Shown here piece by piece: positions 6,328-13,061 of a DNA stretch of 13,061 nucleotides. The stretch is from Victivallales bacterium (GTDB lineage: Bacteria; Verrucomicrobiota; Lentisphaeria; Victivallales; SZUA-371). The notes under the pieces are model-generated. The model searched no databases. It was not told the origin of the DNA and was given only the letters and a program-made list of their open reading frames with translations. The position numbers and the translations under genes were made by a program. Every line of letters starts with the position of its first letter. The first letter of the stretch is position 1. The DNA is taken from contig JAQUZV010000036.1 of assembly GCA_028691155.1 (NCBI GenBank), positions 1 to 13,061 on the forward strand, read 5' to 3'.

Positions 6328-7652
6328 AGCAGCTGCACGACGAAATACTGGAGAAAGTTCGGGAATATTACCGCCTGGTCCATCAACCGGGACAGGGCGC
6401 GCCGTTTGTGCCCGGAGCCGGTCGGGTGAATTATGCCGGCCGGGTGTTCGATGAAAAAGAACTGGTCAATCTGGTGGATTCCGGTTTGGAATTCTGGCTG
6501 ACTCACGGGCGCTACTCCCGGGAATTCGAAAAAAAACTGGCGGAATATCTGGGGGTTCGTTTTGCACTGCTGGTCAATTCCGGTTCTTCGGCCAATCTGT
6601 TGGCGTTTATGGCGCTGACGTCGCCGCTGTTGGGGGAACGGCGGATCCGGCGTGGTGATGAAGTAATGACGGTGGCCTGCGGTTTCCCGACCACGGTGGC
6701 GCCGGTGCTGCAATACGGTGCGGTGCCGGTTTTTGTCGACGTCGAGCCTGGAACCGCCAATATCGACACGTCTCTGCTGGACGCGGCATATTCGCCGCGC
6801 ACCAAGGCGGTCATGCTGGCCCATACTCTGGGCAACCCGTTCAATCTCCATGCCGTCAAAGCCTTTTGCACGCGACACGATTTATGGCTGGTGGAAGACA
6901 ATTGCGACGCACTCGGGTCGTGTTACGATGGCCGTCTGACCGGGACCTGGGGCGATATCGGGACTTCGAGCTTCTATCCGCCGCACCATATGACCATGGG
7001 TGAAGGCGGCGCGGTGTACACCGACAATCCGTCGCTGAAGAAGATCATGCTTTCGCTTCGCGACTGGGGGCGTGACTGCTGGTGCGATTCCGGCGTCGAC
7101 AACACCTGCGGCTGCCGTTTTACCAAACAATACGGGCGGTTGCCGTTGGGCTACGATCATAAATATGTCTACAGCCATCTCGGTTACAACCTCAAGGCCA
7201 GTGACATGCAGGCGGCCGTCGGTTGTGCTCAACTGGCGAAGTTGCCAGCCTTCATCGCCAGGCGCCGGGAGAATTTTCAGCGGCTATACGATGGACTGAA
7301 GGAGCTGGAGGAATTTCGGCTTTTTGAAAAGTACCCGGAAAGCGATCCGTCGTGGTTCGGCTTTTTGCTCACCCTGACCGGGAAAGCGAATTTCCGCCGC
7401 AACGATCTGGTCGAACATCTGGAGGCACACCATATCCAGACCCGGAATCTGTTTGCCGGGAACCTGACCCGGCATCCGTGTTTCGATGATCTGGTGAACG
7501 GGGTGGATTTCCGTATTGTCGGTGAACTCATCCAGACCGACCGGATTATGAACGACGCTTTCTGGATCGGGTTGTATCCCGGCATGGGGACCGACCGGCT
7601 GGATTATATGATGGAACAGATCAAGGATTTTGTGTGTCATGCGGGTTGCTGA
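6315..7652 (+). CDS. rfbH: CDP-4-keto-6-deoxy-D-glucose 3-dehydrase (E1), PLP/[2Fe-2S] enzyme
   Basis: E1 binds PLP (as PMP) and removes the C3 hydroxyl of CDP-4-keto-6-deoxyglucose. The electrons for the following reduction normally come from the E3 reductase. The 445-residue protein keeps the aminotransferase fold. In SFYPPHH, His224 stands where transaminases have the PLP lysine, the hallmark of this dehydrase group. The iron-sulfur pattern C-x57-C-x1-C-x7-C is met exactly by Cys197, Cys255, Cys257 and Cys265. TMGEGGAV follows the active-site His. The gene overlaps rfbG by 13 nt and the next gene by 14 nt, indicating translational coupling. No E3 gene (RfbI/AscD/DdhD) lies nearby. Confidence 0.95.
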   Translation: MDQVKQLHDEILEKVREYYRLVHQPGQGAPFVPGAGRVNYAGRVFDEKELVNLVDSGLEFWLTHGRYSREFEKKLAEYLGVRFALLVNSGSSANLLAFMALTSPLLGERRIRRGDEVMTVACGFPTTVAPVLQYGAVPVFVDVEPGTANIDTSLLDAAYSPRTKAVMLAHTLGNPFNLHAVKAFCTRHDLWLVEDNCDALGSCYDGRLTGTWGDIGTSSFYPPHHMTMGEGGAVYTDNPSLKKIMLSLRDWGRDCWCDSGVDNTCGCRFTKQYGRLPLGYDHKYVYSHLGYNLKASDMQAAVGCAQLAKLPAFIARRRENFQRLYDGLKELEEFRLFEKYPESDPSWFGFLLTLTGKANFRRNDLVEHLEAHHIQTRNLFAGNLTRHPCFDDLVNGVDFRIVGELIQTDRIMNDAFWIGLYPGMGTDRLDYMMEQIKDFVCHAGC

Positions 7653-9441
7653 TTACATCTTTCGGACTTTGGCGGACTGGGGCGTTTCCCATGTCTTTTT
7701 CGTTTCCGGCGGCGGAGCGATGCATCTGAACGACGCGCTGGGACGGGAGAAACGCATTCAATACGTCTGCAACCTTCATGAACAGGCCTGTGCCATGGCC
7801 GCGGAAGGGTATGCCCGGATTTCGGGAATGCCGGGAGTGATCAATGTGACGACGGGGCCGGGCGGTACCAATGCGCTGACCGGGGTGGTCGGGGCGTGGC
7901 AGGATTCGATTCCCATGTTGGTCATCTCCGGCCAGGTCAAAACGGCGACGACGGTGGCCGCTTGTCCGGAGTTGCCGTTGCGGCAGCTCGGCGATCAGGA
8001 ACTCAATATTGTGGATATCGTCCGTCCCGTCACCAAATATGCGGCAATGATTACCGCGGTGGATCGGGTTCGTCCGGCGCTGGAACGGGCCTGGTATGAA
8101 GCCCGGAGCGGACGTCCCGGCCCGGTTTGGCTGGACATTCCGCTGAACATTCAGGCGGCGGAAATGACCCCGAAGGACTTGAACGACGGTTTTGTTCCAA
8201 CGGGGGCGGCGACGCCGCCGGTGACCGAAGTGCGACTTGCCGAGGTGGTTGCCGCTTTGCGGCGGGCGCGGCGTCCTGTCATGGTGGCCGGAATCGGGGT
8301 TCGGCATGGCGGCGCGGTGGCGGAACTGCATCGTCTGGCGGAAAATTGTCATATCCCGTTGCTGACCGCCATTTCCGGGGTTGATCTGACGGCCTCGGAC
8401 GATCCCTGGTTTTTCGGCCGTCCCGGCATTATGGGGGCGCGGGCGGCGAATTTCATTATGCAGAATGCCGATCTGCTGTTGGTGCTGGGGACGCGCATGG
8501 GGATTCGGATGATCGGCTATGCCTATGAGACGGTGGCGCGGGGAGCGTATAAGATCATGGTGGATGCGGATGCGGCGGAATTGCAGAAACCGACGTTTTG
8601 TCCGGACTGCCTGGTACACGCCGAGGTCGGCGAGTTGTTGCGCCGGTTGAATTGCGCGTTGCCGTCCCTGCCGGAATCGGCGGCCTGGCTGGACTATTGC
8701 CGGCGCCTGCGACGGGAATATCCGGTGGTGACGGCGGAGCACCGGGCGCGCCGGGACTACGTGTCGAGTTATGTCCTGCCGGAATTGCTGGTGCGGTATG
8801 GGCGTGGCGATGAAATTGTGGTTACCGGCAACGGATCGGCCTATACGAGTACCTTTCAGGCGATACCGTTGCGCCGGGGCATGCGGATGTTCGGCAACGC
8901 GGCCTGCGCGGCGATGGGTTACGGGTTGCCGGCGGCCATCGGGGCGGCGTTTGCCGGTCGCGGGCGGCGGGTTTGGTGTCTCACCGGCGACGGCAGCATC
9001 CAGATGAATCTTCAGGAACTGCAGACGGTGAAAAATTATCGGTTGCCGCTGAAAATATTTGTTTACAACAATGCCGGCTACCTCTCCATCAAACTGACCC
9101 AGAAAGCCTTTTTCAACGGTAATTTTGTCGGTTCCGAAGCTCATTCCGGCATTATTCTGCCTTGTCTGGAGAAGTTGGCCGCGGCGTATGGATTGCCGTT
9201 TTTCCGTTTGACGCATCACACGGAAGCGGAACGGCTGCTGCCGGAGATATTGGCGGCGGACGATCCGGCGCTGATCGAGGTGATGACCGATCCCTTTGAA
9301 GAGCTCGGCCCCAAGGCGGCCAGTAAAAAACTGCCGGACGGAACTATGGTTTCCGCACCGTTGGAGGACCTTTTCCCCTTCCTGCCGCGACCGGAATTTC
9401 GGCAAAACATGTTAATCGATCCCATCCTGGAGGCGTTTTGA
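7639..9441 (+). CDS. ThDP-dependent acetolactate-synthase-like enzyme, probable YerE-type sugar branching enzyme
   Basis: A 600-residue member of the acetohydroxyacid synthase/pyruvate oxidase superfamily. The N-terminal ThDP (PYR) domain has the catalytic Glu48 in LHEQACAMAAEGYAR and the TTGPGGTNALTGV motif. The middle domain could bind FAD, as in relatives. The C-terminal domain has the ThDP/Mg motif GDG (450-452) with NN at 477-478. Known YerE adds a two-carbon unit from pyruvate to C4 of CDP-3,6-dideoxy-4-keto-D-glucose. Position directly after rfbF-rfbG-rfbH suggests that role rather than valine/isoleucine synthesis. No small regulatory subunit gene is adjacent. ATG 7639 (AAGGA 11 nt upstream) overlaps rfbH by 14 nt; a TTG at 7630 is an alternative start. 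The exact substrate is inferred. Confidence 0.8.
   Translation: MRVADYIFRTLADWGVSHVFFVSGGGAMHLNDALGREKRIQYVCNLHEQACAMAAEGYARISGMPGVINVTTGPGGTNALTGVVGAWQDSIPMLVISGQVKTATTVAACPELPLRQLGDQELNIVDIVRPVTKYAAMITAVDRVRPALERAWYEARSGRPGPVWLDIPLNIQAAEMTPKDLNDGFVPTGAATPPVTEVRLAEVVAALRRARRPVMVAGIGVRHGGAVAELHRLAENCHIPLLTAISGVDLTASDDPWFFGRPGIMGARAANFIMQNADLLLVLGTRMGIRMIGYAYETVARGAYKIMVDADAAELQKPTFCPDCLVHAEVGELLRRLNCALPSLPESAAWLDYCRRLRREYPVVTAEHRARRDYVSSYVLPELLVRYGRGDEIVVTGNGSAYTSTFQAIPLRRGMRMFGNAACAAMGYGLPAAIGAAFAGRGRRVWCLTGDGSIQMNLQELQTVKNYRLPLKIFVYNNAGYLSIKLTQKAFFNGNFVGSEAHSGIILPCLEKLAAAYGLPFFRLTHHTEAERLLPEILAADDPALIEVMTDPFEELGPKAASKKLPDGTMVSAPLEDLFPFLPRPEFRQNMLIDPILEAF
9429..9433 (+). promoter_or_regulatory. 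Shine-Dalgarno before the GT2 gene
   Basis: GGAGG lies 4 nt before a TTG (9438) that overlaps the preceding TGA stop, and 13 nt before ATG 9447. Neither spacing is ideal, so the start of the next gene is ambiguous by three codons. Confidence 0.55.
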
Positions 9442-9446
9442 AGTAT

Positions 9447-10406
9447 ATGGACAAAAAGGTTATCAGCATTGCCACCGGGTGCTGGAACGAGGTGGAGAAC
9501 ATTCCGTTGTTTTACGAACGGGTCAAAGTCGAACTGGCGCGTCATCCGGAGTACGACTATGAGTTTGTGGTGGAGGACAATCTTTCCACCGACGGCACCC
9601 GTGACGTTCTGCGCCGGATTGCCGCCGCCGACCCCCAATTCCGGGTTATTCTGAACGCCAACAATTTCGGCCATATCCGTTCCCCCTACAATGCCCTGCT
9701 GAACACTTCCGGCGACGTGGTGCTCTACATCTGCAGCGATCTTCAGGAACCGCCGGAAATGTTGGGGGTGTTTCTGGAGAAATACGAAGCGGGTTACGAG
9801 GTGGTGGCCGGGGTGCGTAGCGGGACACAGGTAAGTCGGGTGATGGAGACGTTGCGGGGTTTTTACTATTTGCTGTTGCAGAAATCGTCTCCCGGACATC
9901 GGATCATCAAACATTTTACCGGATTTGGACTTTATGACCGGAGGTTCATCGAAGAACTGCGGAAATTTCACGATCCCTATCCCTATTTTCGCGGCCTGGT
10001 GTACGAAATCGGATTCCGTCAGGTCGAGGTGCCGTTTGTGCAGGACAAGCGGAAACACGGGGTGACCAAGAACAACTGGCTGACCTTGTACGATATGGCC
10101 ATGACCGGTTTCGTCAATCATACCAAACTGCCGTTGCGGCTGGCGGTGTTGGCGGGGGCGATTATCGGAGTCGGCAGTTTGATGATTGCGTTGCTTTATC
10201 TGGTGTTGAAGTTGATTTGGTGGGATACGTTCAGTCTGGGATTGGCGCCGATGGTGATCGGGATGTTTTTCCTTTCGGCGGTACAGTTGTTGTTTATCGG
10301 CGTAATCGGGGAATATCTGGGGGCGGTCTGGACCCAGGTCAAGAACCGGCCGTTGGTAGTGGAGGAAGAGCGGATCAATTTCGAGCGGACCGGGGAAAAA
10401 GAATGA
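9447..10406 (+). CDS. GT2 glycosyltransferase, polyprenyl-phosphate (DPM1/ArnC/GtrB) type
   Basis: Likely transfers a sugar from a nucleotide donor to a polyprenyl phosphate at the inner face of the membrane. The 319-residue protein has a GT-A domain with the N-terminal strand ending in DNLSTDGT (Asp44) and the DLQEPPE motif (Asp98, DLQDPPE in relatives). It then has two hydrophobic helices, about residues 229-256 and 264-290. The second runs into GEYLGAVW and QVKNRP, a signature of the GtrB/ArnC branch. This two-helix C-terminus is typical for membrane association in the family. Start could be TTG 9438, whose codon overlaps the previous stop. The donor may be the CDP-sugar made by the upstream genes, but family members often use UDP-glucose or GDP-mannose. 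Confidence 0.85.
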   Translation: MDKKVISIATGCWNEVENIPLFYERVKVELARHPEYDYEFVVEDNLSTDGTRDVLRRIAAADPQFRVILNANNFGHIRSPYNALLNTSGDVVLYICSDLQEPPEMLGVFLEKYEAGYEVVAGVRSGTQVSRVMETLRGFYYLLLQKSSPGHRIIKHFTGFGLYDRRFIEELRKFHDPYPYFRGLVYEIGFRQVEVPFVQDKRKHGVTKNNWLTLYDMAMTGFVNHTKLPLRLAVLAGAIIGVGSLMIALLYLVLKLIWWDTFSLGLAPMVIGMFFLSAVQLLFIGVIGEYLGAVWTQVKNRPLVVEEERINFERTGEKE

Positions 10407-10432
10407 ATGTTTTTCCGGCGGAGAAGTTATAG
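10403..10432 (+). other. Nine-codon ORF bridging GT2 and SDR genes
   Basis: ATG 10403 overlaps the GT2 stop as ATGA. The frame encodes MNVFPAEKL and stops at TAG 10430-10432, whose last base is the first base of the GTG start of the SDR gene. GGGGA (10392-10395 plus A) lies about 6 nt upstream. It may act only to pass ribosomes to the next gene, or may be chance. Confidence 0.3.
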
Positions 10433-11349
10433 TGTTCGCACTTGAAGGCAAACGTATTTTTCTTACTGGTGGAACCGGATTTTTCGGCAAAAGTATTTTG
10501 TCCCTGCTGCGCCGCGGTTTTTTGCCGGAGACCGAACTGGTGATTTTGTCCCGGGACCCTTATGGTTTTATGGCTCGCCATCCGGAATTAGCGGGGTTGG
10601 AGCGGGTGTCGTTTACGAGCGGAGATGTTCGCAGTTTTCCCTTTCCGGCCGGGCGTTTCGATGCCGTTATCCACGCGGCGACGCCGGCGGTAACCGATTT
10701 GCGTCCCGGCGAAATGGCCGCCGTTATTCTGGGCGGAACGCGGCGGGTGATCGAGTTCAGCCGGCATTGCGGGGCGCAACGGTTGCTGCTGACCGGTTCC
10801 GGTGCGGTTTACGGGGTGCAGCCGCCGGAACTGGAGCAGATGCCGGAAGATTTTCCCTGTCGCCCGGTGACGGAATACGGGCGGGCCAAATACGAGGCGG
10901 AACAGCTTTGCGCCGCGTCCGGAATTTATACCCTGTTGCCGCGTTGTTTTGCTTTTGTCGGCCCCTACCTGAACCGGGAGATTCATTTTGCGGTCGGCAA
11001 CTTTATCCGGGATGCGCTGGCCGGGAAAACGATTCAAATCAAGGGCGACGGGACGCCGTACCGCAGTTATCTCGATGCCGACGACCTGGTGGAATGGCTG
11101 TTCGGCATTCTGGCGCGGGGCGAGAGCGGAGTGCCGTATAATGTCGGTTCCGACCATGCGGTTTCCATTCGCGAGTTGGCGCAGATTGTCAGAAGCGTGG
11201 TGAACCCCGCGGTGGCGATCGAGGTGGCGGAAACGCCGCGTCCCGGGGCGCTTCCGCCGCGTTATGTGCCGGCAATCGACCGGGCCGGGGCGCTGGGTTT
11301 GACGGTGAAATACGATTTGGCCGCGGCGATTAGGCGTGCGGTGGGATGA
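10432..11349 (+). CDS. NAD(P)-dependent extended SDR (epimerase/dehydratase/reductase family)
   Basis: A 305-residue sugar-nucleotide-modifying SDR. The Rossmann motif GGTGFFG is at residues 13-19, the Ser/Thr catalytic region is LLTGSGAVYG, and the active-site YGRAK gives Tyr149/Lys153. SYLDADDLVEWL corresponds to the R/S-Y-ID/V-DDL segment of sugar-nucleotide SDRs. The sequence alone does not tell epimerase from reductase. In a yersiniose-type pathway the last step is reduction of the branched side-chain ketone (YerF), and this gene is the natural candidate. Paratose- or abequose-like 4-reductase activity is the alternative. The GTG start at 10432 has GGAGAAG (10420-10426) 5 nt upstream, and the family alignment (ALEGKRIFLTGGTG) begins there. 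Confidence 0.85.
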   Translation: MFALEGKRIFLTGGTGFFGKSILSLLRRGFLPETELVILSRDPYGFMARHPELAGLERVSFTSGDVRSFPFPAGRFDAVIHAATPAVTDLRPGEMAAVILGGTRRVIEFSRHCGAQRLLLTGSGAVYGVQPPELEQMPEDFPCRPVTEYGRAKYEAEQLCAASGIYTLLPRCFAFVGPYLNREIHFAVGNFIRDALAGKTIQIKGDGTPYRSYLDADDLVEWLFGILARGESGVPYNVGSDHAVSIRELAQIVRSVVNPAVAIEVAETPRPGALPPRYVPAIDRAGALGLTVKYDLAAAIRRAVG

Positions 11350-11374
11350 TGACGGCGACGATTTGAGGTGTGGT

Positions 11375-11407
11375 ATGGGCGACGACCGCCTGAAAACATC
11401 TTTATGA
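11375..11407 (+). other. Ten-codon ORF before the GH123-like gene
   Basis: ATG 11375 is preceded at 4 nt by GAGGTG (11365-11370). It encodes MGDDRLKTSL and ends at TGA 11405-11407, overlapping an ATG at 11404 that is in frame with the downstream gene (ATGA). It is a possible coupling peptide, or chance. Confidence 0.3.
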
Positions 11408-11427
11408 CGATAAATCAGGGCGAAAAA

Positions 11428-13061
11428 ATGATACAGCGGCGAAGAAGTTGGCTGGTCTGGCTTGCCGGGGCGTCGGCATTGCTCGGCGGCGTTGCGACGG
11501 TGATGGCGGGCGGCGTGGCCGGTTGGGTCAGTCCGATGTTGAAAGTCGGGAGCGAAGAGAAAATTTCATGTTCCGAGCGTTCCGAGTGGTCGCTGACGGC
11601 GTTGCGCAATGAACATGAATCGGCGCATCTGCTGCTGACCGCCGATGCTGCCGGCATTGATGCGGCCACCGTGCGGATCGGTGACTTTTCCGGTCCGAAC
11701 GGGGCGAAAATCGCCGCGGCAAAGGTTCGTATCCGGCGGGCCCATTACCTGCATTTGACCCGGCATGTCCCCCGGCCGGTCTGGCTTCCCGATGCGCTGC
11801 CGCCGTATGAGGGGGCGTTTGCCGTGGCTCCGAACCGGAATCAATCGCTCTACTTCGATGTGGAGATTCCCGCCGACGCCGTGCCGGGCGCTTATTGTGC
11901 TTCCGTTGAGTTGACGCTGGACCGGGCGCCTTGCCGGTTGTCGCTCTCGCTTCAGGTCCTGTCGACCGTGTTGCCGTCGACGCCGAGCGGCGAAAGTGCT
12001 TATGCCCTGTGGGGAGAGCAGCCGGAGTTGGGACGCTGGCGGACCGAGCCGCAGCATTTGGCCCCTTATCCGCAGATTGCCCCCGGTTCCGATGCCGGCC
12101 GCCGCCTTTACGAACGGCTGTACTGGTTTCTCATCGCTTACCGGGTTCAGCCGGATGACTTGCCGGTGCCGCCGGATTCACCGGAGGCCGATCGTTTTCT
12201 GAACGACCCGCGGGTTAAGTCCTATCGGATTCATTACGATCCGTCGCGGCCGGAGGAATTCGTGGCGCGGTGCCGTCGGCTCCGGGCGCTCGGGCGGTTG
12301 CCGCGCGGTTATGTTTATACGCTCGACGAACCGTTGCCGCAGGATTACCAAAAATGCGTGGCATATTCCGAAAAGCTGCATGCGCTGGTGCCGGATATCC
12401 GCTGGGTGCTGACCATGAACACGCCGCGGCTTCCGGTGCTGGAGTCGCATGTCGACATCTGGTGTCCGGTGCTGTCGCAGTTCGATCCCGACTACTTTCG
12501 GACCCGAAAGGAAAAAGGCGAAACGGTGTGGTGGTATACCTGCTGCAATCCGGGGCCGCCGTATCCCACCTACCTTATTGCCGACGCCGCCATCAGTCCG
12601 CGCCTCCTCGGCTGGCTGCAGGCCAAATATGAAGTCGGGGGCATGCTGTACTGGGCAACCAACATCTGGTATAAATACGATCCGGACCGGAACCGGTATG
12701 TGCCGCGCGACATCTGGCGCGACCCGTCGGCGTTTCCGAAAGCCGACGGCGACGGATATTTGTTTTATCCCGCCGCCGATCCCGCCGCCGAGCCGATTCC
12801 GTCGCTTCGGCTGGAAATGATCCGTCAGGGCAATGAAGACCTCGACACCCTGGCGCTGCTGCGTTCGGCGCTCGATGCCGCGGCGCGGCAGGTGGGTTAT
12901 CCGGACCGCCCCGGGCAGCGGCGGATTTATGAGATCGTGAACCGGATCGCGCCGGGGATGACGGACTTTACAAAAGATCCGGCCGAACTCGAGACGACGC
13001 GGCTTCGGGTGCTGGACGAACTGGAAAATCTGCGTTGCGGGGTTCCTGCGGTTATAACAAC
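11428..13061 (+). CDS. Secreted GH123-type (formerly DUF4091) glycoside-hydrolase-like protein, 3' truncated
   Basis: The frame stays open to the end of the window (544 codons visible), so the C-terminus is missing. The N-terminus MIQRRRSW is followed by a hydrophobic stretch to about residue 27 (VMAGG), a plausible Sec signal peptide. A beta-rich region follows (residues about 40-190, with the ending VPGAYCASVELTLD typical of an immunoglobulin-like N-domain). The catalytic-type domain shows YVYTLDEP with the Asp300-Glu301 pair, WWYTCCNP (368-375), and GGMLYWATNIW. These match the GH123 catalytic family, whose characterised members cleave beta-N-acetylgalactosaminides. Substrate specificity is not established here. 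ATG 11428 has AGGG 7 nt upstream. An in-frame ATG at 11404 would add 8 residues. It follows the SDR gene by 78 nt, and its link to the sugar pathway is uncertain. Confidence 0.88.
   Translation, partial: MIQRRRSWLVWLAGASALLGGVATVMAGGVAGWVSPMLKVGSEEKISCSERSEWSLTALRNEHESAHLLLTADAAGIDAATVRIGDFSGPNGAKIAAAKVRIRRAHYLHLTRHVPRPVWLPDALPPYEGAFAVAPNRNQSLYFDVEIPADAVPGAYCASVELTLDRAPCRLSLSLQVLSTVLPSTPSGESAYALWGEQPELGRWRTEPQHLAPYPQIAPGSDAGRRLYERLYWFLIAYRVQPDDLPVPPDSPEADRFLNDPRVKSYRIHYDPSRPEEFVARCRRLRALGRLPRGYVYTLDEPLPQDYQKCVAYSEKLHALVPDIRWVLTMNTPRLPVLESHVDIWCPVLSQFDPDYFRTRKEKGETVWWYTCCNPGPPYPTYLIADAAISPRLLGWLQAKYEVGGMLYWATNIWYKYDPDRNRYVPRDIWRDPSAFPKADGDGYLFYPAADPAAEPIPSLRLEMIRQGNEDLDTLALLRSALDAAARQVGYPDRPGQRRIYEIVNRIAPGMTDFTKDPAELETTRLRVLDELENLRCGVPAVIT

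Noticed and set aside
7621..9405. Long open frame on the minus strand (about 594 codons)
   Set aside because: It is antisense to the ThDP enzyme, Arg/Pro/His-rich and without family motifs. Long antisense frames are expected in GC-rich genes with strong codon bias.
7639..9441. Housekeeping acetolactate synthase large subunit (ilvB)
   Set aside because: No ilvN or ilvC neighbour, an overlap with rfbH, and a place within a sugar-nucleotide cluster make a YerE-type role more likely, although sequence alone cannot exclude it.
9216..10490. Minus-strand frame across the GT2 gene
   Set aside because: Shadow of the GT2 gene and its junctions; rich in Gln, His and Pro, with no motifs.
12768..12791. 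Short CCCGCCGCCGA tandem repeat
   Set aside because: It encodes an Ala/Asp-Pro-Ala-Ala stretch in a coding frame and fits codon bias; two imperfect copies are not a meaningful repeat array.

Overview
The window is GC-rich bacterial chromosome with two divergent gene blocks. No RNA gene, CRISPR array, insertion sequence or phage gene was recognised. The gene mix is rpoN-fliW-csrA beside a CDP-hexose cluster, a GDSL/PAF-acetylhydrolase-like esterase and a GH123-type (formerly DUF4091) secreted protein. That mix fits a PVC-group bacterium, perhaps Lentisphaerota (Victivallis-like). The assignment is an inference from family content, not from a marker gene.

Left part (1-3934): the 3' end of a GDSL esterase on the plus strand converges, 3 nt apart, on a minus-strand series read as rpoN > fliW > csrA > folD. 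The first three genes are tightly packed (gaps of 17 and 26 nt) and form a regulatory unit: sigma-54, the CsrA antagonist FliW, and the RNA-binding translational regulator CsrA. A 216-nt gap separates csrA from folD, and folD may have its own promoter there.

A 401-nt divergent intergenic region (3935-4335) holds candidate promoters for both directions and two inverted repeats.

Right part (4336-13061): a plus-strand cluster encodes glucose-1-phosphate cytidylyltransferase (RfbF), CDP-glucose 4,6-dehydratase (RfbG), the PLP/[2Fe-2S] 3-dehydrase E1 (RfbH), a ThDP-dependent acetolactate-synthase-like enzyme resembling YerE, a membrane-anchored GT2 of the polyprenyl-phosphate type, and an extended SDR. 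In order, these genes look like a pathway from glucose-1-phosphate to a CDP-3,6-dideoxyhexose, then addition of a two-carbon branch from pyruvate (yersiniose-type chemistry), side-chain reduction, and transfer at the membrane. The usual E3 reductase partner of RfbH (RfbI/AscD/DdhD) is not in the window. The last gene, cut by the window end, is a secreted GH123/DUF4091-type protein.

Several junctions in the cluster overlap or are bridged by tiny reading frames, which suggests translational coupling.
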